A DNA stretch of 5,165 nt. Origin: Candidatus Scybalomonas excrementavium (lineage in GTDB: Bacteria > Bacillota > Clostridia > Lachnospirales > Lachnospiraceae). This document shows, in pieces, positions 1-5,165 of this stretch. A program made the translations under genes and the position numbers. Location: contig JADIML010000174.1 of the NCBI GenBank assembly GCA_017694765.1, positions 1 through 5,165 of the forward strand, written 5' to 3'. The notes under the pieces are model-generated. The model worked only from the letters and a program-made list of their open reading frames with translations, was not told where the DNA came from and ran no database searches. How positions within the stretch are numbered: the first letter of the stretch is position 1; every line of letters starts with the position of its first letter.

Positions 1-184
1 GCTCTATTTTTGTTTCTTTTACACTAGATAATCTTCTCATGCAGTAGCCACATAGATATCCTTGCTCTTTTAATAAATATTTTTTTATCTCATCTTTGTC
101 TTTATATCCATCATAATAGGCATTTTCAAACTTCTTATATTCTGTTAATGTCTTTGGTTCTTCTCCCTTTTTTATATATCTCAT
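1..184 (-). CDS. ptuB: Septu-like HNH endonuclease PtuB, N-terminal part (runs off window)
   Basis: Only the first 61 residues lie in the window; the gene continues past position 1. The protein begins MRYIKKGEEPKTLTEYKK, followed by a charged stretch and then LLKEQGYLCGYCMRRL, with a CGYC pair at residues 45-48. This opening (basic start, EP-x-x-L segment, then EQ-x-x-x-CxYC) is characteristic of the TIGR02646 family, which includes the PtuB effector of Septu systems and of Ec78-type retrons. In HNH proteins such a CxxC usually belongs to a structural zinc site. The catalytic His-Asn-His part is outside the window, so nuclease activity is inferred from family only. The ATG lies one base after the stop of the upstream ATPase and has a strong GGAGGAA site inside the ATPase's last codons, so the two genes are almost certainly co-transcribed and translationally coupled. 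Expected role: the nuclease subunit that cuts DNA when the partner ATPase releases or activates it during phage infection. Confidence 0.8.
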   Translation of the reverse strand, partial: MRYIKKGEEPKTLTEYKKFENAYYDGYKDKDEIKKYLLKEQGYLCGYCMRRLSSVKETKIE

Positions 185-185
185 C

Positions 186-1460
186 TTATTCCTCCAACGG
201 TATTTTTTCAAGACTTAATTCCATCTCTGCTTTTACCACTTGTGGATGATTTTCCCCCATTTCTTCTTTCAACTGTTCAAAGATTTGTTCCGCTTGTTGT
301 AAGTTCCCATTTTCTATTTCTTGCATAAACTTCTGCATCTTACTAGCAATTTCTTTTGATAGAGCAGAACTGCCTTGATAATATTCTAATATATCATTTA
401 CTTCTAACCCATATGGCGTTTCCATGTAAAGAGGTTCTTCTAAATTCTTTTCTTGAATTGTAATTAAATTTTCTCCTTTACAAGATGCAATAATCATTGG
501 AGAATGCGTTGCTGCTATAAACTGAATATTAGGAAATGTTGTTTTTAAAGCCTCTACTACATTCCATTGCCACTTTGGATGTAAATGCATATCTAACTCA
601 TCAATTAAAATGATTCCTGGTGTTTCTGATATTTTCTCACATAAATCTGGATTTAAAAGTGCCATACGAAATGCAATGTCAAACACCATCCAAATGAGAG
701 ACTGGTATCCAGAACTCAAATTTCCAATTGGAAGCATTTGTTTTTCTGTTAAGTAAACAATTTCTTCACTTTGTCCATCGAACTCTACCCCAAGAACTTC
801 CTCCTCACTCATGATATTCATAAATTTTTTTATAATATTTTTAACAGCCTGATACTCCGCAATCGTTTCTTTTTTCTTCCACTCTAACATTTCCATCTTT
901 CTAATCCAGTTCATAAGCATTTTATTATTGGATGCCTCAGATAAACAACTTGTATATCCAACTGTTCGATAGAAATTTCCTGCAAATATATTTTCTGACG
1001 TTTCTCTTTTTTGCATCCACATTCGAGCAGTACTCTGATAGCTTAAAATTGGTAAAATATGATTCTCTTCATTTGCCATTTGAAATGCTTTTTTACATAT
1101 CTCTCTTGGTTCTACGGTACTTCTTGATGCTTTTAAACTATTTTTACGCCTAATCCATTGATATTCCTGTTCTTCAATTATTGCCTTACATTCTACTTGA
1201 ATAGGTGTCATATATCTCTTATTATAAGAACCTTCTCCTGTATTTTCTAATGCAACTCGTATCTCATCCTGTGTAAAATGTTTTGTTGCGATATCCTCAA
1301 GTCCCGCAATAAATCCACCTAATCCAACAGAAATTGCTTCTAAAATAGAGGTTTTTCCAACTCCATTATCTCCAATTAATAGATTAAAACCTTTTTTTAG
1401 CTGAATTGTATAAGATTCAATTCCTTTGAAATTCTCAATATGAATACTTTCTAAGATCAT
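186..1460 (-). CDS. ptuA: Septu-like AAA/ABC-type ATPase PtuA
   Basis: A 424-residue ATPase of the SMC/RecF/ABC type. It begins with MILESIHIENFKGI, the usual first strand of this fold, then Walker A GDNGVGKT (30-37). A YQSTARMW motif (141-148), similar to one found after the first lobe in related ATPases, follows. The ABC signature is LSSGYQ (248-253), Walker B is IILIDE (283-288) with a D-loop and LHP, and the switch histidine is H319 in ATHSP. The insert between the two lobes is short, with no long coiled coil, so this is not a full SMC or Rad50. Residues 355-424 are helical and charged and form a C-terminal extension. The ATG has GAGG seven bases upstream (1468-1471). The next gene encodes a PtuB-like HNH protein, so the best reading is PtuA of a Septu anti-phage system: an ATPase that holds the nuclease inactive until infection disturbs nucleotide binding or hydrolysis. 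Other operonic AAA-HNH defence pairs look similar, so the exact subtype is uncertain. Confidence 0.8.
   Translation of the reverse strand: MILESIHIENFKGIESYTIQLKKGFNLLIGDNGVGKTSILEAISVGLGGFIAGLEDIATKHFTQDEIRVALENTGEGSYNKRYMTPIQVECKAIIEEQEYQWIRRKNSLKASRSTVEPREICKKAFQMANEENHILPILSYQSTARMWMQKRETSENIFAGNFYRTVGYTSCLSEASNNKMLMNWIRKMEMLEWKKKETIAEYQAVKNIIKKFMNIMSEEEVLGVEFDGQSEEIVYLTEKQMLPIGNLSSGYQSLIWMVFDIAFRMALLNPDLCEKISETPGIILIDELDMHLHPKWQWNVVEALKTTFPNIQFIAATHSPMIIASCKGENLITIQEKNLEEPLYMETPYGLEVNDILEYYQGSSALSKEIASKMQKFMQEIENGNLQQAEQIFEQLKEEMGENHPQVVKAEMELSLEKIPLEE
189..195 (-). promoter_or_regulatory. Ribosome binding site of ptuB embedded in the ptuA end
   Basis: On the minus strand GGAGGAA is followed by TAAG and then ATG. 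It is a near-perfect Shine-Dalgarno with six bases between GGAGG and the start codon. It encodes the final Leu-Glu-Glu of the ATPase and its stop codon sits between it and the next ATG. This fixes the HNH start and indicates coupled translation, which would keep subunit ratios constant. Confidence 0.85.
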
Positions 1461-1574
1461 CTTCTTACCTCATATCTTCTTTTATATTTTCAAATATGCT
1501 ATCCTTATATCTAAAAGCATATCTCATACCTATATTTCATTAACCAAATACTTTGTGTTTGACTCATTGTCTTC

Positions 1575-1605
1575 ATTATACCATATTATAGAAAAACTTT
1601 GTAAA
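1575..1605 (-). promoter_or_regulatory. Probable sigma-A promoter of ptuAB (extended -10)
   Basis: On the minus strand a consensus TATAAT (1575-1580) is directly preceded by TGG, giving an extended -10. TTTACA (1600-1605) lies 19 bases further upstream as a weak -35. The spacer is two bases longer than ideal, which an extended -10 can tolerate. Transcription would start near 1568 and give a leader of about 108 bases before the ATPase ATG. This is the best promoter seen in the gap between 1461 and 2127. Confidence 0.6.
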
Positions 1606-1610
1606 GTTTT
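1593..1610. repeat. Perfect palindrome overlapping the ptuAB -35 (candidate operator)
   Basis: AAAACTTT-GT-AAAGTTTT is a perfect inverted repeat with 8-bp arms and a 2-bp centre. It covers the -35 element of the promoter above and so sits where a repressor could block RNA polymerase. It is not followed by a T-run in either direction as a terminator would be. AT-rich palindromes also arise by chance, and no regulator gene is visible in the window, so the operator role is inference. Confidence 0.35.
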
Positions 1611-1773
1611 ATTCTCATTTTTCTCTTATTTGGATATCTAATCTATCATTTTGTAGACACAGCTCTTTAAACTGGATTGGGTTTTAATGTCCATTGTGTT
1701 ACTTTGTATGATGGCAATGGGATTATATGCTACGATTAACTTTATAGAAAAAATGTATATAAAGCAATTTTAA
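1605..1773 (+). pseudogene. Decayed C-terminal fragment of an ABC transporter permease (NitT/TauT type)
   Basis: Two overlapping plus-strand frames join into one plausible permease end. The first frame (1605-1667) reads ...LFGYLIYHFVDTAL and then stops at TAA. The second (from about 1657, stop 1771-1773) reads LFKLDWVLMSIVLLCMMAMG, a transmembrane helix, followed by LYATINFIEKMYIKQF. The pattern GLGYLI, then xDT, then a last transmembrane helix ending in a charged I-E-K/R tail matches the C-terminus of SsuC/TauC/ThiX-like permeases. One frameshift near 1665 breaks the frame, the rest of the permease is missing upstream, and no start codon or ribosome binding site is seen. The fragment starts where the ptuAB promoter and palindrome begin, on the opposite strand. 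The family assignment is from memory of the motif pattern and is tentative; a chance hydrophobic reading frame is the alternative. Confidence 0.42.
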
Positions 1774-1846
1774 TCTATTTGATGTCATAAGGACCAATTT
1801 TTTTAGTATATCACTGTATAGTATTGAAAATAAAGATACCATAATA

Positions 1847-1899
1847 GAAGAGGATATTCCTTCTTATGACGTTTTCGTCATGAAAAGAATATCCTCTTT
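1847..1899 (+). terminator. Long hairpin between converging gene remnants, probable terminator
   Basis: AAGAGGATATTC (1848-1859) pairs perfectly with GAATATCCTCTT (1887-1898). Inside, ATGACG (1866-1871) pairs with CGTCAT (1876-1881) around a TTTT loop, with a short imperfect stretch of six versus five bases between the two stems. On the plus strand it is followed by TTTGTCTTTAT, a moderate T-tract, and it lies about 75 bases after the permease remnant's stop, so it best fits that gene's terminator. On the minus strand the downstream T-tract is poor, so bidirectional action is uncertain. The hairpin overlaps the 3' end of the nitroreductase remnant's reading frame. Confidence 0.6.
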
Positions 1900-2070
1900 G
1901 TCTTTATACAGATTCCTTAAAAATAATCGATTCTTTCTCTTTGGAGAAGGCACTTCTTTTGTGTTTCGCATATATTCTTCAAATCCAATCCAACAAGTTC
2001 CACTTCCCATCTCATGGGCTGCCAACATAATATTTCCAGCAGCTAATGTACAAGAATGATTGTATAACAA
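1864..2070 (-). pseudogene. Nitroreductase family remnant (C-terminal fragment with internal deletion)
   Basis: The open frame contains SCTLAAGNIMLAAHEMGSGT followed by CWIGFEEYMRNTKE. This is the hallmark FMN-binding segment of the nitroreductase family, normally in the C-terminal third of a protein of about 170-200 residues. It passes directly into VPSPKRKNRLF, which resembles the extreme C-terminus. The roughly 20-30 residues that usually separate these parts are absent, so an internal deletion is likely. The last codons read into the terminator hairpin, which suggests the original stop was lost. The N-terminal two thirds are missing: the frame is closed by TGA just upstream, the only start available is TTG inside another hairpin, and there is no ribosome binding site. 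It cannot fold as an active flavoenzyme and is best treated as a pseudogene. Confidence 0.72.
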
Positions 2071-2077
2071 TCATTCT
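2053..2077 (-). terminator. Hairpin downstream of the EAL gene, possible operon terminator
   Basis: AGAATGATTG (2053-2062) and CAATCATTCT (2068-2077) form perfect 10-bp arms around a 5-base TATAA loop. It begins about 50 bases after the stop codon of the c-di-GMP phosphodiesterase gene, the usual place for a terminator. However, the stem is AT-rich and the T-tract after it on the minus strand is weak (TGTACATTAG). It also forms the first codons of the nitroreductase remnant frame, so it may mark a deletion junction rather than a functional terminator. Confidence 0.4.
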
Positions 2078-2127
2078 ACTCTCTATAAACATTTTCCCAA
2101 AACAAATATTATACACAAAATCTTACA

Positions 2128-4350
2128 TTATTTCTCATATAATGCAAAATAACTATTTTTATCAAGTGGTTTATAAAAATAATAACCTTGTGCTACATCA
2201 CATTGATTTTCTAGTAAGAAGTTTATTTGTGTTTCATTCTCAACACCTTCCACAACGATTTCCATATTTAAATGTTTTGCTAACGAAATTGTTGATTGGA
2301 TAATAATATTCATCTTTTGATTTCCAATACAATCGATAAAACTCTTATCTAATTTTAATGTATCAAATTCTGAAAAGGATAAAGAATTTAATGTAGAAGA
2401 ACCTGTTCCATAATCATCAATATCCACTTTACAACCTATTTTATGTAATTCATGAACTAACTCATTTAACTGCTTATTCTTCTCAATTGCAACACTTTCT
2501 GTAATCTCAAAAGAAATCATCTTAGGTTCAATATGATATTTCTCCATCATTTCTGAAATATATGTAACAATTCCTTCATTTTCCAAATGTACTCTTGATA
2601 AGTTTACAGAAATTGGCTTTATAGTCATTCCTAATCTTCTCATTTCATCCATGTTTTTACATACTTGTCGAATTACTTCTTTATCTAAATGTATAATTTG
2701 TCCATTATTTTCAAATACAGGAATAAACTTAGACGGAGATATTAATGTACCATCTTTTTTTCTCCAGCGAATTAACGCCTCAGCTCCTAGTACCTCTCTC
2801 GTTCTCATATTACATTTTGGTTGATACCACACTTCAAATTCTTGTGAACGTAATGCCTCATTAAAAAGCCCTTCAATTTTTTGATTTTCTATCACAAGAT
2901 TTTTATTTTCCTCGCTAAAAAATTTATAGTTTTGATTTGTATTCCCTTTTATCTCATTTTTAGCAATTAAAGCATTGGTATAAACAGAATGTAAATCATC
3001 AAATTCTCCTAAAGAACAAATACCAAAAGATACATGAAAAGATACTGTTTTCTTATTTTTCACATCTTGCTTAATTCTTTCATTAAATTGCTGAATATAA
3101 AATGGTATTTTCTCTTGTGGCTTGCTAGTAACAATAGCAAATGTATCACTTTGACATTTAAAAATATCATCTCTTATAAAAATTTCTTTAAAAATCTCTG
3201 GTATATATTGCAAAATTTGATCGCCTATTTTTGTACCATACATGGCATTGATTACTTTGAAATTATCAATATCTAAAACAAATAGATACTTTGTCTTTCT
3301 CTCACTAATTGATAAATGATCAAAATATATTTTTAAATATTCATAATTTTTTTCCTTTGTTAGATCATCAAAAAAGATAATAGAAGATATCTTATTTTGA
3401 TATTTCTGATAAGCAAAAATGAATAAAACTAAAACAATACTTACCATAGAATATGCTGAAATCTTCTCTGTTAATATGATTTTATTCACAATATTGGCAT
3501 TTTTATAAATAGCATCTTTAGGGACATAGGAGACTAGATACCAACCACTAATTTCCGTTGGTTCATAATAGGCAATACTATCTGTCCCTTTATATTTATA
3601 TTGAATAAATCCTTTTTGTTTATATTCTAGTTGTTTTTTTATCTCTTTTTGTAAATATAACTTTTCTTTTTTTACTGTTACTTGATTTTTTAATTGATTA
3701 CTGATCTTCCCATCAAATGGCATAGTAATTAAACGCCCTTCATTATCAATTACCATTGTCTGTCCTTTTCCATCAAAAGAAGTAATATTTAATAATTCAG
3801 AAAAATGTTTTGATTGATAGCTAGCTGTTAATATAAACTCAACTTTTTCTTTTTTAACAATTGGAACTGTAAAAATATTTAGATATGTTGTCCCATCTTC
3901 ACTTAAATAACTTTCTGAAATCCCTTCAGTACCTTGTAACCCCTTTTTATAATAATCATATTGACTAAGATCTAATTTTTCATCTAAAGTCGTATAACAA
4001 ATTCCATTTTTATCAATAATCCCCATATTATAAAATTCATATGAATCGGCATACAACTTCAATTCTTTTATTAAATTATCAATATCTATTTCTTCTTGTA
4101 GACGAATACGTCTAGCAATCGATCTCATAAATCTTTGTTTTGCATGAATTTCTTTTTTTAAAGTAATAATATTTTGTGAAGAAACATTTTTTAGAGTAAC
4201 TTTTGCTTCTTCATCCATGACTTCTGTTAATTGTCTATCATATACTTCAAAAATAACAATCATAATTCCTAATACAATACACATAAATAGCAAGATCGAT
4301 TTCATTAGTTTTTTCTTATATTTAAAATTAAATTTAGCTATATTTTTCAT
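2128..4350 (-). CDS. Membrane Cache-like sensor with degenerate GGDEF and intact EAL: c-di-GMP phosphodiesterase
   Basis: A 740-residue membrane signalling protein. A transmembrane helix at about 17-36 is followed by an extracellular sensor at about 37-295 with Cache-like strands (IIDKNGICYTTLDE near 111-124; VIDNEGRLITMPFDG near 200-214) and a second helix at about 298-316. A GGDEF domain (about 328-478) keeps LDIDNFK but has QSDTF (400-404) in place of GGDEF, so cyclase activity is predicted lost. The EAL domain (about 492-740) keeps E524 in EALIRW, N583, E615, D645-D646 in DDYGTG, K666, E701 and Q721, so hydrolysis of c-di-GMP to pGpG is predicted intact. The degenerate GGDEF may bind GTP and regulate the EAL, as known for some tandem proteins. 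An in-frame TAA lies just upstream of the chosen ATG, so no longer start is possible; GGAG is 13 bases away, which is weak, and Met16 is a less likely alternative. It follows the GGDEF gene by 52 bases with no clear terminator between them, suggesting an operon. The sensed ligand is unknown. Confidence 0.88.
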   Translation of the reverse strand: MKNIAKFNFKYKKKLMKSILLFMCIVLGIMIVIFEVYDRQLTEVMDEEAKVTLKNVSSQNIITLKKEIHAKQRFMRSIARRIRLQEEIDIDNLIKELKLYADSYEFYNMGIIDKNGICYTTLDEKLDLSQYDYYKKGLQGTEGISESYLSEDGTTYLNIFTVPIVKKEKVEFILTASYQSKHFSELLNITSFDGKGQTMVIDNEGRLITMPFDGKISNQLKNQVTVKKEKLYLQKEIKKQLEYKQKGFIQYKYKGTDSIAYYEPTEISGWYLVSYVPKDAIYKNANIVNKIILTEKISAYSMVSIVLVLFIFAYQKYQNKISSIIFFDDLTKEKNYEYLKIYFDHLSISERKTKYLFVLDIDNFKVINAMYGTKIGDQILQYIPEIFKEIFIRDDIFKCQSDTFAIVTSKPQEKIPFYIQQFNERIKQDVKNKKTVSFHVSFGICSLGEFDDLHSVYTNALIAKNEIKGNTNQNYKFFSEENKNLVIENQKIEGLFNEALRSQEFEVWYQPKCNMRTREVLGAEALIRWRKKDGTLISPSKFIPVFENNGQIIHLDKEVIRQVCKNMDEMRRLGMTIKPISVNLSRVHLENEGIVTYISEMMEKYHIEPKMISFEITESVAIEKNKQLNELVHELHKIGCKVDIDDYGTGSSTLNSLSFSEFDTLKLDKSFIDCIGNQKMNIIIQSTISLAKHLNMEIVVEGVENETQINFLLENQCDVAQGYYFYKPLDKNSYFALYEK

Positions 4351-4402
4351 AAGATATTATATTCTCCATATTCTGATACTCTTTACCATTATCCTATCGT
4401 CA

Positions 4403-5140
4403 TTATCGAATATGATAAGTGTCTCTTCCTTTTTTCTTAGCATAATACATAGATTTATCTACTTCTTCTAATAGTTCCCGTATATTTTTTTCTTCTTTTA
4501 CCTTAACCATTCCTATACTAACTGTAATACCCCCTTTTTTTATGTTATCACACTGAATCTCATGGATATTACCTATTAACTTTTGAACCCACTCTTCTAG
4601 CTTATCTATATATGGAATGTCTAACAGATAAACACAAAACTCATCTCCACCAATTCTCCCCAAATAATCTTTCTTTGTTGTACTTTCCTTAATGACTTCT
4701 GAAATCTTATAGATAACTTGATCTCCTATCGTATGTCCATATGTATCATTAATAGATTTAAAATGATCAATATCGAGTAATAATACTACATCATTTTCTT
4801 TTTCTTCTTTTTCTAATCGCTCCTGTACGATACGCTCAAACGCAACTTTATTTAAAAATCCAGTAAAAGAATCTAACTCACTTTTTCTCTTAAGCTCTTT
4901 ATTTTTCCTCTCTATATATTTCCGTTTATATTCTTCTCTCCTTAAATTAATTCTTGATAAAATCCCATTATATTCTTCTTCAATTCTCTGAATTCCACTT
5001 TGCCAACTTAAATCTCTATACGTTAATAATTCTTGAAATAATTCTTCTTGCTCACCACTTAATTGATATAACTTTGTTTTCAAAAATGATAATTTTTCTT
5101 GATTCTTATAAGAACGGCTATTTTCAATCTGTATTTCCAT
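4403..5140 (-). CDS. GGDEF-domain diguanylate cyclase (N-terminus possibly beyond window)
   Basis: From the ATG at 5140 the protein has 245 residues. Residues 1-90 are highly charged and helical, with a likely coiled coil around 50-90 leading into the catalytic domain. The GGDEF domain (about 90-245) has SFTGFLNKVAF (the usual LTGLxNR region), LLDIDHFKSINDTYGHTIGD with metal ligand D123, and an exact GGDEF at 164-168 preceded by GRI. It should convert two GTP into c-di-GMP. The inhibitory RxxD motif expected just upstream reads TKKD (155-158), lacking the arginine, so product inhibition through that site is unlikely. The frame stays open upstream of the ATG to 5164 with no stop, and no good ribosome binding site precedes 5140, so the true start may lie outside and add a sensor domain. 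No membrane segment is visible in the part seen. The phosphodiesterase gene follows 52 bases downstream. Confidence 0.87.
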   Translation of the reverse strand: MEIQIENSRSYKNQEKLSFLKTKLYQLSGEQEELFQELLTYRDLSWQSGIQRIEEEYNGILSRINLRREEYKRKYIERKNKELKRKSELDSFTGFLNKVAFERIVQERLEKEEKENDVVLLLDIDHFKSINDTYGHTIGDQVIYKISEVIKESTTKKDYLGRIGGDEFCVYLLDIPYIDKLEEWVQKLIGNIHEIQCDNIKKGGITVSIGMVKVKEEKNIRELLEEVDKSMYYAKKKGRDTYHIR

Positions 5141-5165
5141 AATCTGAATACTTTTTTTACTTAGT

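Noticed and set aside
932..1153. Plus-strand open frames over the ATPase, EAL and GGDEF genes
   Set aside because: They are antisense shadows of clearly coding minus-strand genes, rich in Phe, Leu and Ile from the reverse of Lys/Glu-rich codons, with no family motifs.
1586..1752. An 11-base direct repeat TTATAGAAAAA (1586-1596 and 1742-1752), considered as an insertion-site duplication
   Set aside because: It is low complexity and AT-rich, and its copies do not flank a mobile element; chance is sufficient.
1727..1846. A 40-codon minus-strand frame starting MVSLFSILYSDILKK
   Set aside because: It lies antisense to the permease remnant, has no ribosome binding site or recognisable motif, and its composition is what random AT-rich DNA gives.
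1461..2127. Possible retron msr/msd or other structured noncoding RNA upstream of the defence operon
   Set aside because: There is no reverse transcriptase in the window and the hairpins present are explained better as terminators, an operator or decayed genes; no paired msr/msd inverted repeats with a branching G were seen.
4351..4402. A TATAAT just before the EAL gene ATG, considered as a separate promoter
   Set aside because: It ends only five bases before the ATG and would start transcription at or after the start codon; no matching -35 was seen, so readthrough from the GGDEF gene is more likely.

Overview
The window is AT-rich, with codons dominated by AGA, ATA and TTA/TTT and with GGAGG-type ribosome binding sites. 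Together with the protein families present, this points to a low-GC Firmicute of the Clostridia, probably Lachnospiraceae-like; no ribosomal or other marker gene is present to confirm that. All intact genes are on the minus strand, so they are described from high to low coordinates.

Region 1 (about 5165-2128) is a two-gene cyclic-di-GMP module. A GGDEF diguanylate cyclase (4403-5140, possibly continuing past the window edge) has an intact active site but no recognisable RxxD inhibitory site. It is followed 52 bases later by a membrane-anchored sensor protein (2128-4350) with a Cache-like extracellular domain, a degenerate GGDEF domain (QSDTF) and an apparently complete EAL phosphodiesterase domain. 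They look like a co-transcribed antagonistic pair, one making and one degrading c-di-GMP.

Region 2 (about 2127-1461) contains no intact gene. It holds a 10-bp-arm hairpin after the EAL gene, a decayed C-terminal piece of a nitroreductase (minus strand), a long hairpin that probably works as a terminator between converging genes, and a frameshifted C-terminal piece of what looks like a NitT/TauT-type ABC transporter permease (plus strand). The permease piece stops at a palindrome that overlaps the promoter of the next operon, which suggests the defence cassette landed in or beside an older transporter locus.

Region 3 (about 1610-1) is a two-gene operon. It encodes a 424-residue SMC/ABC-like AAA ATPase and, with translation coupled through a ribosome binding site inside the last ATPase codons, the first 61 residues of a protein resembling the TIGR02646/PtuB HNH endonuclease family. 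Gene order, coupling and motifs fit a Septu-type (PtuA-PtuB) anti-phage system. No reverse transcriptase or obvious msr/msd-like retron element lies upstream within this window, so stand-alone Septu fits better than an Ec78-like retron. Candidate control elements are an extended -10 promoter, a perfect palindrome over its -35, and a leader of about 108 bases.
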